A stretch of DNA of 64,000 nt from Sphingomonas sp. PP-CE-3G-477 (GTDB lineage Bacteria; Pseudomonadota; Alphaproteobacteria; Sphingomonadales; Sphingomonadaceae), in NCBI RefSeq assembly GCF_003050745.1, contig NZ_QAOF01000004.1, positions 62,001-126,000 of the forward strand. The letters run 5' to 3'. The notes beneath the pieces are model-generated. The model made no database searches. It was not told the DNA's origin and saw nothing but the letters and a program-made list of their open reading frames with translations. Positions 20,440-28,004 of this stretch are shown one piece after another. Made by a program: the position numbers and the translations under genes. Each line of letters begins with the position of its first letter. Position 1 is the stretch's first letter.

Positions 20440-21480
20440 TCAGGCCGCGCAAACCTGATCGCGACCGCGTTCCTTGGCAGTATACAGCAGCCGATCGGCA
20501 CGCTCGAACGCGGTTTCGGCGGGTTCATCGGCGTGGATCGCGGTGATGCCCGCCGAAAACGTGATCGTCCCCAGCGCCGTATCCGTCTCGCGATTGCGAT
20601 ACCGTTTTTGCGCGACCGTCTGGCGAACCGTATCGAGCAGTTCGGCAGCATGGGACAGGCTCACGCCGCTCAGCAGCACCGCGAACTCCTCGCCGCCATG
20701 ACGGACGACGAGATGTGGCGCGCATTCGGTCGCCATCGCCTGGCCGATCGCGATCAGCACGCGGTCGCCGACGCCGTGGCCATGCAAATCGTTGACGTGC
20801 TTGAAGCGATCGATGTCGCATACCGCCAGGCAGTAAGGCCCCGCGCCCGGATCGCGCCCGGCAAAGGCTTCCTCGAATGCGCGGCGGTTGGGCAGGCCGG
20901 TCAGGACGTCGCGCCGCGCCGTATCGCGCGCTTCGGCAAGTTTGGCGCGTAACGCATCGGTCTCCGCGGTTGCCTCGGCCAGTCGAACTTCGCTGTCGTG
21001 GATGCGCGCGATCATCGAGCTGGTGATCCGGGTGATCTCGTCGATCTCCGCCATCTGCGTGATCGAGGCCGCGCTTCGGGCCAGATCGCGCCCGAAACCG
21101 GCTGTTTCGGCCTGCATCGTCCGCATCATCTGCGCGAAGTCGTCGACCTGTTGCTGTGTCTCGATGACCAGCGCGTCGGCCGTATCGGTATTGGCGTCGG
21201 ACGTCGCCGCGCGGCGTTTTCTGACGGTTGGCGGGTCGTCCGCGACACGCCCCGCGAGTCGCTCGATGTCATGCGCCCTCAACCGAACACCGTGCGCCGT
21301 CAGCCGCGACACGGTCTTGGCCAATGGTCCGGTGGGGGCGGACAGCACTGCAAACGCGAACGCGTAATGCGCGGGATCGGGGCTAAGCCCATGTTCGGCC
21401 AAGAAACTACCGATGCGCTCGAACAGCGTGCTGTCCGGCGATGATTCGATCACTGGCTTGGCCGCCCGCGCATTCCGCAT
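20440..21480 (-). CDS. GGDEF-domain diguanylate cyclase
   Basis: A 346-residue soluble protein. The N-terminal 180 residues are helical (a possible sensor and coiled-coil, with TQQQVDDFAQMMRTMQAETA near 108-127). The C-terminal GGDEF domain begins at DVLTGLPNRRAFEEAF, and the active site GGEEF is at residues 262-266. The catalytic residues are intact, so it should make cyclic-di-GMP. No RxxD inhibitory site is visible just before the active loop, so feedback inhibition may be absent. There is no receiver domain or membrane segment. It is downstream of the peroxiredoxin gene on the same strand, with a 100-base gap. Confidence 0.92.
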   Translation of the reverse strand: MRNARAAKPVIESSPDSTLFERIGSFLAEHGLSPDPAHYAFAFAVLSAPTGPLAKTVSRLTAHGVRLRAHDIERLAGRVADDPPTVRKRRAATSDANTDTADALVIETQQQVDDFAQMMRTMQAETAGFGRDLARSAASITQMAEIDEITRITSSMIARIHDSEVRLAEATAETDALRAKLAEARDTARRDVLTGLPNRRAFEEAFAGRDPGAGPYCLAVCDIDRFKHVNDLHGHGVGDRVLIAIGQAMATECAPHLVVRHGGEEFAVLLSGVSLSHAAELLDTVRQTVAQKRYRNRETDTALGTITFSAGITAIHADEPAETAFERADRLLYTAKERGRDQVCAA

Positions 21481-21540
21481 GTCACTCTCCGCCTCTCGAT
21501 CTAAATCAATAGACCCAAAAGCGTTAGGATAGCGTCACTG

Positions 21541-21560
21541 ACCGGCAATTATTTGCCGGC
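21541..21560 (-). terminator. Small hairpin between peroxiredoxin and diguanylate cyclase genes
   Basis: A perfect 7-bp stem (CCGGCAA with TTGCCGG) around a TTAT loop, about 20 bases downstream of the peroxiredoxin stop. It lacks a T-run on the transcribed strand, so it may attenuate rather than stop transcription. Confidence 0.35.
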
Positions 21561-21580
21561 CGTTGTAATTATCTACCGAT

Positions 21581-22120
21581 TTACCGCCCCGTGAGCTTCT
21601 GAACGGCGGCGAGAGTGGTCGCGACGTGCTCGGCGGGGTTCATGTCGTCGTGCACGAATGCGACTCGGCCATCCTTGGCGATGACGTAGCTGGTGCGCTT
21701 GGTGATATCGCGGCCCGCGATCTGCTTGCCGAGTGCGACGTCGTAGCCCTTGACCACGTTAGGTCCGGCGCTCGCGACCGCGAACTTGCCCGCGCACTTC
21801 TCGGCCGAGAACTTGCTGAGCGTCTCGACGTTGTCGGCTGACATGCCGATCACCGTGCCGCCTGCCTTGGTGAACGCCGGGATCGCTTCGGCAAACGCGT
21901 GCGCTTCGGCGTTGCAGCCGCCGGTGTACGCCGCCGGGAAGAAGTAGAGCACGACCGGACCCTTCTTCAGCTGCTCGGCGAGGTGGACGGTGAACACCTT
22001 GCCGGCGATCGCGCCGCGCGTGGTGAAATCCGGAGCTTTGGCGCCAGGAGCCAGTGCCGCCAGCGCAGGCGCCGCGACGAGGAGGGCGGCGGTGGTAGCA
22101 AGTGTCGAGACGAGGCGCAT
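21581..22120 (-). CDS. Exported peroxiredoxin (AhpC/TSA family)
   Basis: A 179-residue thioredoxin-fold protein with a signal peptide (cleavage near ALAALA, residues 18-23). The peroxidatic cysteine is C69 in AAYTGGCNAEA, where the usual TPGCT motif is altered to TGGCN. A second cysteine (C109 in AEKCAG) is placed to form the disulfide. It should reduce hydroperoxides in the periplasm, but the altered motif leaves peroxidase activity uncertain. The start at 22120 has GGAG upstream. The longer frame to 22813 is antisense to the HisN gene. It is divergent from hisN with about 90 bases between. Confidence 0.85.
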   Translation of the reverse strand: MRLVSTLATTAALLVAAPALAALAPGAKAPDFTTRGAIAGKVFTVHLAEQLKKGPVVLYFFPAAYTGGCNAEAHAFAEAIPAFTKAGGTVIGMSADNVETLSKFSAEKCAGKFAVASAGPNVVKGYDVALGKQIAGRDITKRTSYVIAKDGRVAFVHDDMNPAEHVATTLAAVQKLTGR

Positions 22121-22210
22121 GGATGATACTCCGTTTAGATCGCAATGACCTACGCCGGCACGAACGATCCGTCCATTGCCCGTGACGCCCGCGCTCGATA
22201 GGCTGGAAAT

Positions 22211-23047
22211 ATGCCAGTAACCCAAGCCGATATCGATCTCGCGCACCGCCTCGCGGATGCTGCGGGCAACGTCATCCGACCCTATTTCCGCCATGAGCAC
22301 GGCGTCGAAATCAAGGACGACCAGTCCCCCGTCACTCGCGCCGACCGAGAAGCCGAATCGGCGATGCGCCGGCTGCTCGACGCCGAGCGCTCGGGCGACG
22401 GCATCGTCGGCGAGGAGTATGGCGAGAAGACGGGCGTCACCAATCGCAAATGGGTGCTCGACCCGATCGACGGCACGCGCAGCTTCACCGTGGGGCGCGC
22501 AATCTTCGGGACGCTGATCGCCTTGGTCGAGGATGGCTGGCCGGTGCTCGGGATCATCGACCAGCCGATCCAGCGCGAACGCTGGGTCGGTGTCGCAGGG
22601 CGTCCGACGACGCTGAACGGCGTACCGGTCCGCACGCGCACCTGCCGCGAACTGGCAGGCTCGACGATCGCCACCACCAGCCCGCATCTCTTCGACGAGG
22701 TCGACGTCCCGCACTACTTGGCGCTGGTCGCGGCAATCTCGGGCGGCAACCCACGGCAGGGGCCGGTGTATGGCGGCGACTGCTACAATTACGGCCTGCT
22801 CGCGAGCGGGCATCTCGACGTGGTCTGTGAGTCAGGCCTGAAGCTCTACGACTTCGCGGCGTTGGTACCGGTGGTCGAAGGCGCGGGCGGGCGCATGTGC
22901 GACTGGAACGGCGACCCACTGACCGCGGATAGCGAGGGACACGTCTTGGCGATCGGCGATCCCGCGCGAATGGACGACGTGCTGGAGGCGATGCACCGGT
23001 TACAGGATGCACACGATCACGATGCGCACGACGGCCACGATCACTGA
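22211..23047 (+). CDS. hisN: Inositol-monophosphatase family histidinol-phosphatase (HisN type)
   Basis: A 278-residue Mg-dependent phosphatase of the IMPase superfamily. Metal-binding residues are in GEEY (E68-E69) and DPIDGTRSF (D84, D87). The form DGTRSF rather than DGTxNF is typical of histidinol-phosphatase HisN of alphaproteobacteria and actinobacteria, which completes histidine synthesis. A later aspartate (LKLYDFAAL) completes the site. The last eleven residues are a histidine/aspartate-rich tail (HDHDAHDGHDH), not part of the fold. HisN is favoured over a general inositol phosphatase but not proven. Confidence 0.82.
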   Translation: MPVTQADIDLAHRLADAAGNVIRPYFRHEHGVEIKDDQSPVTRADREAESAMRRLLDAERSGDGIVGEEYGEKTGVTNRKWVLDPIDGTRSFTVGRAIFGTLIALVEDGWPVLGIIDQPIQRERWVGVAGRPTTLNGVPVRTRTCRELAGSTIATTSPHLFDEVDVPHYLALVAAISGGNPRQGPVYGGDCYNYGLLASGHLDVVCESGLKLYDFAALVPVVEGAGGRMCDWNGDPLTADSEGHVLAIGDPARMDDVLEAMHRLQDAHDHDAHDGHDH

Positions 23048-23055
23048 GAAAGATT

Positions 23056-23154
23056 CCCCTCCCGCCTGCAGGAGGGGCTTAGGGGAGGGCAAGACGTCCG
23101 TACCGACGTCCGGCATGCGATCAGCCCTACCCCAACTCCGCAAGTGGGAGGGGA
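23056..23154. repeat. Palindromic repeat, family C, diverged copy
   Basis: It begins CCCCTCCCGCCTGCAGGAGG and ends CTCCGCAAGTGGGAGGGG, with an inner segment AAGACGTCCGTACCGACGTC that corresponds to GCGACGTACGTACTGGCGTC in the 13160 and 59323 copies. It lies 9 bases after the hisN stop. Confidence 0.85.
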
Positions 23155-23205
23155 GCTAAAGGGCGGTATCGCAAACCGCAACGCGCCCATCTCACCGCCC
23201 CATCC

Positions 23206-23236
23206 GTCATCCCGGCGGACGCCGGAACCCACGGAC
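23206..23236. repeat. Single hairpin unit of the family B repeat
   Basis: One half-element reading CGTCATCCCGGCGGACGCCG then GAACCCA, like the left unit at 26393. No opposing unit follows. It lies in the 293-base gap between hisN and the AsmA gene, which otherwise shows nothing. Confidence 0.7.
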
Positions 23237-23340
23237 ACGGAACGCCAGCCGTCTATGCGCGCCCTTCCAATAGCACTGGCGTCGGCTTGACCCGAGAACG
23301 GGCGACGTAGGGAAAGGGCCGCAAACTTCGCCCCGCGCCC

Positions 23341-25476
23341 TCAGAAGATCCCCAGAAACTTCTTCTTCTGCCCCTTCCGCTCCGCTGCCGACGTCTTCCC
23401 GTCCTCGGCCTTGGCGGTCGTCCCATGCCCCACGTCATCGCGCGGCTGGCCCTTGGTAGTCCGCTGCGCCGCCGCCGTAGCCCCGGAGAGGACCGGCCCA
23501 CACGCGGTGGACTTCGCATCCCCGACATCGACGAACGCCAGGATCCCCGCAACCGGCGTTGCGACCAGCGCCAGCCCAAGCCCGCTGCCGACCCGCGCAA
23601 GCAGATCCTTCGAAATTACGTTGAGCTTCGGCGCGGCGAACATTCCGCCGACTCCAACCGGCGATTGCCCCGCAAATAGGCTGAACTTCTTCGAATCGGC
23701 TCGGAACGCCAGGTCCACCGCCTCATTACGGAAGCTGAACCCACCGCGGCCGACGATCACGTTCTTGCGCGTATCGATCAGGATCGGGTCCGCCGCCGCG
23801 ACACCGCCGCGCACGGTAAAGCCGATCAGTCCGCAATTGATCTGTACCGGCTCGTCGAGCTTCCCCTGGAACATCCTCTGCGCGAACGTGCCGATGTCGA
23901 GTTCAGCCAACTGCACGTTGCGCACCGAAAGCGCCCCCGACGGCAACACGAACGCGATCCGGCCACGTGAGGACGCCAGCGAATCGTGGATCGAATCGCC
24001 GCGGCCATCGAGCTTGATGCGACCCTTGACGGTGCCGGTCGTCCCGGCCTCGGTCAGGCCATAGCCCTTGAGAAGACGACCCAGCGGCGTCGGCGCGAGG
24101 CGGATATCGTACGAGACCGCGCTCGGCCGTGCGCGCGTATCGAAGATCACGTCCGAGGCCACGTTGCCGCGCGCCATCGAGAAGGTCAGCGGCGACAGTG
24201 CGAGGCGCCCGCGTTCCAGGTCGAGCGTCAGGTCGACGTTCGAGATCGGCAGGTTGCGCGACCTTACGACGCCGATCGTCCATTTCAGGTCGGCATCGAA
24301 GATCTGCATCGTCGCGACCGGCAGGTTCCCGTCGGGCAACAGGCGTTGCGGAGCGGCGCCCGTCGCGGCGGCGGCCGCCACTGCGCCGCGCGATTCGACG
24401 ATGTCGGGATTGAAGCCGATGAACGGGGCCGCATCGATGATGTCGAGGCTCTTGGTCGTGAGCACCGAATCGAGATGGATGCGCTCGCCGTTGACGATCG
24501 TCAGTTTGCCCGCGAGATCGGTCCGGCCCGCAAAGCCGCGCAGGTGCGTGAAGGCGTATTCGTCGCCCTGCTTGATCAGCTGCGCGCGCAGTTTGTAGGT
24601 CCGCGTGTTCGGGATCGCGACGTCGATCACGCCCAGCAGCGTCGACAGGTTTGCGCCGCGCGCGGTCACGGCAAGCGGCACGTTCTCGACATCGGCGATG
24701 CTCGGCAGCGTGCCCGCGACGTCGATGATGTTGCCCGCCGCCCGCGCCCGCGCGACCAGCTTGTTCTGTCCGCGGTTGGCGGTCGCATCCGGCGACAGCA
24801 GTTGCGCGGTCACGGTGAACGGCGTCTCGCGCAACCGCCCCGTGCCCGTCAGCCCGACCGCACGCCCGATCGTCGCATCGACCGAGCGGATGTCGGCGAC
24901 CTTCAGGTCCGCCAGCACGCGCATCCGCGGATCGAGATAGCGCACCGTCGTGCCCGTCACGGTCGCCACGTCGATCCGCGGGAATTCGAGCGGCTTGCCG
25001 CCCTTCTTGTTCGAGAACGTCCAGGTGTTGGCCGAATGCGCCGCGTTCCACTCCAGATCGACTGCGCCGTTGACCAGATCGAGCCAATACAGCCGCCGCT
25101 TGCCGAAGATCAGCGACAGCGGTGCGAACCGCGTGTCGAGTTTGTCCGCCTGGAACAGATTCGGCTTGCTCGCCCAGTCGGGGTTCGAGAGCGTGAAGTT
25201 CTCCGCGTACAGCTTGATGCGGAACGGCGCGAAATAGAGCTGGAAGTCGCCGCGCACCGTCAGCGTCCGGTGCGTCAGCGATCCGACGACGCGCTCAAAC
25301 GGGTGCTTCAGGAAGCGCCCCTTGGTGATGTACAGCACCAGCCAGATCGCGACGATGACCGCGACGATCCCGAGCAGGATGTTGCGCAGTATCCGCCGCT
25401 TGCGACGTTTTTGCGCGGAGGCTGCTTCCGGGGCTACGGAAGGGGTCTCGATCGGCTGCGTCGGGCTGTCGTCCAT
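23341..25476 (-). CDS. AsmA family protein
   Basis: A 711-residue envelope protein with a cytoplasmic basic segment (KRRKRRILRN) followed by one membrane helix near residues 29-48. A long strand-rich region follows, with the AsmA N-terminal pattern (VRGDFQLYFAPFRIKLYAENFT around residue 79) and repeated LDVRGR/GRGGFS-type strands. The C-terminus is a lysine-rich tail. AsmA-like proteins form periplasmic bridges and influence outer-membrane lipid transport; the role here is inferred from family. I chose the ATG at 25476 over the 12-codon longer frame because the longer start falls near the rpmI leader. Confidence 0.85.
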   Translation of the reverse strand: MDDSPTQPIETPSVAPEAASAQKRRKRRILRNILLGIVAVIVAIWLVLYITKGRFLKHPFERVVGSLTHRTLTVRGDFQLYFAPFRIKLYAENFTLSNPDWASKPNLFQADKLDTRFAPLSLIFGKRRLYWLDLVNGAVDLEWNAAHSANTWTFSNKKGGKPLEFPRIDVATVTGTTVRYLDPRMRVLADLKVADIRSVDATIGRAVGLTGTGRLRETPFTVTAQLLSPDATANRGQNKLVARARAAGNIIDVAGTLPSIADVENVPLAVTARGANLSTLLGVIDVAIPNTRTYKLRAQLIKQGDEYAFTHLRGFAGRTDLAGKLTIVNGERIHLDSVLTTKSLDIIDAAPFIGFNPDIVESRGAVAAAAATGAAPQRLLPDGNLPVATMQIFDADLKWTIGVVRSRNLPISNVDLTLDLERGRLALSPLTFSMARGNVASDVIFDTRARPSAVSYDIRLAPTPLGRLLKGYGLTEAGTTGTVKGRIKLDGRGDSIHDSLASSRGRIAFVLPSGALSVRNVQLAELDIGTFAQRMFQGKLDEPVQINCGLIGFTVRGGVAAADPILIDTRKNVIVGRGGFSFRNEAVDLAFRADSKKFSLFAGQSPVGVGGMFAAPKLNVISKDLLARVGSGLGLALVATPVAGILAFVDVGDAKSTACGPVLSGATAAAQRTTKGQPRDDVGHGTTAKAEDGKTSAAERKGQKKKFLGIF

Positions 25477-25644
25477 GATTCGCCTATCGCACGACAGCCG
25501 CGTCAGTTCCACAACGGTTGATATGGCGGATCATTGCGTCTATGCGGCCCGCTTCCTCGAAGGGAACGCGTTCGACGAATCGCCCGGCCAGTGTGGGCTG
25601 CCGCGGCGATTTCAGCGTCCTCCTTCGTAACCGAAAGGATAAAA

Positions 25645-25848
25645 ATGCCCAAGCTGAAGACCAAGAGCGGCGTCAAGAAACGCTTCAAGCTCACCGCCAC
25701 CGGCCTGCTCAAGCACGGCGTCGCCGGCAAGCGTCACCGTCTGGCGCATCACAACGGCAAGTACATCCGTCAGAACCGCGGCACCAAGCTGCTGTCGAAG
25801 GCCGATACCGCAGCAGTGAAGGCCTGGGCGCCTTACGGCCTGCGTTGA
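25645..25848 (+). CDS. rpmI: 50S ribosomal protein L35
   Basis: A 67-residue basic protein, MPKLKTKSGVKKRFKLTATG at the N-terminus and a HRLAHHNGKYIRQNRGTK middle segment, which is a clear L35. AAAGGAT precedes the ATG by 4 bases. It is followed by rplT 19 bases later, forming the usual rpmI-rplT pair. The infC gene normally upstream in many bacteria is not here; the AsmA gene is divergent instead. Confidence 0.98.
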   Translation: MPKLKTKSGVKKRFKLTATGLLKHGVAGKRHRLAHHNGKYIRQNRGTKLLSKADTAAVKAWAPYGLR

Positions 25849-25867
25849 GCTGAGAAGGAATTAGACA

Positions 25868-26233
25868 ATGGCACGCGTAAAACGGGGTGTTACCACCCGC
25901 GCCAAGCACAAGCGTATTTTGGTTCAGGCGAAGGGCTATTATGGCCGTCGTAAGAACACCATCCGCATCGCCCGTCAGGCCGTCGAGAAGGCCGGACAGT
26001 ACGCTTATCGCGACCGCAAGGTTAAGAAGCGCACGTTCCGTGGCCTCTGGATCCAGCGCATCAACGCCGGCGTCCGCGCCGAGGGTCTGACGTATTCGCA
26101 GTTCATGCACGGCGTGAAGCTTGCAGGGATCGAACTCGACCGGAAGGTCCTGGCCGACATCGCCATGCACGAGGGCGCTGCGTTCAGCGCGATCGTCGCC
26201 CAGGTGAAGGCGGCTCTCCCCCAGGCCGCGTAA
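25868..26233 (+). CDS. rplT: 50S ribosomal protein L20
   Basis: A 121-residue L20. The N-terminal arm [20 protein letters not shown] and the globular segment [20 protein letters not shown] are characteristic. It binds early to 23S rRNA and in many bacteria represses its own operon. GAAGGAATT precedes the ATG. A strong terminator follows at 26258, so the ribosomal unit ends here, before pheS. Confidence 0.98.
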   Translation: MARVKRGVTTRAKHKRILVQAKGYYGRRKNTIRIARQAVEKAGQYAYRDRKVKKRTFRGLWIQRINAGVRAEGLTYSQFMHGVKLAGIELDRKVLADIAMHEGAAFSAIVAQVKAALPQAA

Positions 26234-26257
26234 TCCGCGACTGAGTTGAGTTTCGGG

Positions 26258-26297
26258 AGGGCGTCGGTGGGAGACCACCGGCGCCCTTTCTGCGTTT
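26258..26297 (+). terminator. Rho-independent terminator after rplT
   Basis: A 13-bp stem (AGGGCGTCGGTGG with CCACCGGCGCCCT, one mismatch), a GAGA loop and then TTCTGCGTTTT. It lies 25 bases after the rplT stop. Confidence 0.85.
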
Positions 26298-26392
26298 TGG
26301 GGGCGGAGCTTTAAACGCCGGAGCGCTGGAAAGCTTCATAAGTGTCCCGAACGACCCGACCTCCCCAACATCCGTTCCGCCCAACCCCCTAT

Positions 26393-26501
26393 CCGTCATC
26401 CCGGCGAACGCCGGGACCCATGGTTACGGCGGACCTGGCGATAACGTGCTACCATCACCCGGCCCGCTACCATGGGTCCCGGCTTCCGCCGGGATGACGG
26501 G
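26393..26501. repeat. Palindromic repeat, family B
   Basis: Two hairpins face each other: left CGTCATCCCGGCGAACGCCG (with GGACCCATGG), right CCATGGGTCCCGGCTTCCGC (with CGGGATGACG). The 40-base middle is unique. It fills part of the 323-base gap before the GIY-YIG gene; the rest of the gap holds the rplT terminator. Confidence 0.9.
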
Positions 26502-26556
26502 GGTGTTGATGATGGATCAGAAAGATCCGGCACGCGGGCAAAGGGGGAGCACGAAA

Positions 26557-26887
26557 ATGCGCGAAACCTTTCAGCCGTGCGTCTATATCCTCCACTCCCG
26601 TCGCCACGGCACGCTCTACATCGGCGTCACCTCAAATCTCCTCGCACGCCTCGTTCAGCACCGAGAGGGGTTGATCCCCGGCTTCACTCGCCGGTACGGC
26701 GTCAAGCGTCTCGCCTTATTACGAGATGTTCGACACGATGGAGGCCGCGATCGTTCGCGAGAAGCGGCTGAAGGACTGGCGAAGAGCGTGGAAGATCGAC
26801 CTGATCGAAGCGCGCAACGAAAATTGGGACGATCTGGGTATCGGCCTCGGGCTGCCCCGCCTGACCGAACCCGCCCTGGGAGTATGA
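26557..26887 (+). pseudogene. Frameshifted GIY-YIG nuclease-family gene
   Basis: An otherwise intact small GIY-YIG gene. The first frame (from ATG 26557, with AAGGGGGAG site) gives MRETFQPCVYILHSRRHGTL then YIGVTSNLLARLVQH, the GIY-YIG core. At 26716-26717 an extra T shifts the frame; the downstream +1 frame continues with YYEMFDTMEAAIVREKRLKD and WRRAWKIDLIEARN up to the TGA at 26885-26887. Removing one T restores a product of about 109 residues, the normal length. Catalytic residues in the first part are present. This is either a real recent mutation or a sequencing error. It ends 2 bases before pheS. Confidence 0.85.
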
Positions 26888-26888
26888 C

Positions 26889-28004
26889 GTGACGCAAGAC
26901 CTGAACCAGATGCGCGACCACATGCTGACGGCGATCGCCGCCGCATCCGGGCTCGATGCGCTCGATGCGTGCCGGGTCGAGGCGCTCGGCAAGCAGGGCA
27001 CGATCACCGCGCTGCTGAAGACGCTTGGCAAGATGACCCCCGACGAGCGCCTCGTCCAAGGCCCGTTGATTCAGGGCCTCCGCGAAGCCGTCGCCAACGG
27101 CATCGCCGAGCGCAAAGCCACGCTCGAACGCGCCGCGCTCGACGCGCGCCTCGCGAGCGAAACGCTCGACATGACGCTCCCCGCGGACGCGACGCCCGCC
27201 GGCACGATCCACCCGGTCAGCCAGGTTATGGACGAACTCGCCGAGATCTTCGCCGACCTGGGCTTCGCGGTCGCCACCGGTCCCGAGATCGAGACCGACT
27301 GGCACAATTTCACCGCGCTCAACATCCCCGAGACGCACCCCGCACGGGCGATGCACGACACTTTCTATCTCCAGCAGGGGATCGACGCGAAGGCCGCCGG
27401 CACCGCCGACGAGAAGACGACCTTCTCGCTGCTGCGCACGCACACGTCGCCGGTCCAGATCCGCACGATGTTGAGCCAGAAGCCGCCGATCCGCATCATT
27501 GCGCCCGGCCGCACCTACCGCTCGGATTCGGACGCGACGCACACGCCGATGTTCCACCAGGTCGAGGGCCTCGTGATCGACAAGGGCATCACGCTCGGCC
27601 ACCTGAAGTGGACGCTTGAGACGTTCGTGAAGGCGTTCTTCGAGCGCGACGACATCGTGCTCCGCCTGCGCCCCAGCTACTTCCCGTTCACCGAGCCGTC
27701 GGTCGAGATCGACGTCGGCTACACGCTGGTGAAGGGCAAGCGCGTCGTCGGCGGCGCCGAGCCCGATGGCTGGCTCGAGATCCTCGGCTCGGGCATGGTC
27801 CACCGCAAGGTGATCGAAGCGTGCGGGCTCGACCCCGACGAATGGCAGGGCTTCGCGTTCGGCTGCGGCATCGATCGTCTCGCGATGCTCAAATACGGCA
27901 TGGACGACCTCCGCCCGTTCTTCGACGGCGATATCCGCTGGCTCAAGCATTACGGCTTTTCGAGCCTCGACGTCCCCACCTTGTCCGGCGGAGTCGGCGC
28001 ATGA
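26889..28004 (+). CDS. pheS: Phenylalanyl-tRNA synthetase alpha subunit
   Basis: A 371-residue PheS starting at GTG. The N-terminal coiled-coil is followed by the catalytic core: [19 protein letters not shown], motif 1 [10 protein letters not shown], motif 2 [20 protein letters not shown] and motif 3 [14 protein letters not shown]. It forms the alpha2beta2 enzyme that charges tRNA-Phe. The stop overlaps the pheT start by four bases (ATGA), so the two subunits are translationally coupled. Confidence 0.97.
   Translation: MTQDLNQMRDHMLTAIAAASGLDALDACRVEALGKQGTITALLKTLGKMTPDERLVQGPLIQGLREAVANGIAERKATLERAALDARLASETLDMTLPADATPAGTIHPVSQVMDELAEIFADLGFAVATGPEIETDWHNFTALNIPETHPARAMHDTFYLQQGIDAKAAGTADEKTTFSLLRTHTSPVQIRTMLSQKPPIRIIAPGRTYRSDSDATHTPMFHQVEGLVIDKGITLGHLKWTLETFVKAFFERDDIVLRLRPSYFPFTEPSVEIDVGYTLVKGKRVVGGAEPDGWLEILGSGMVHRKVIEACGLDPDEWQGFAFGCGIDRLAMLKYGMDDLRPFFDGDIRWLKHYGFSSLDVPTLSGGVGA

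Noticed and set aside
26446..26892. A 148-residue protein that includes the GIY-YIG core
   Set aside because: The frame begins in a palindromic repeat and its C-terminus is out of frame with the family. The better reading is a frameshifted gene starting at 26557.
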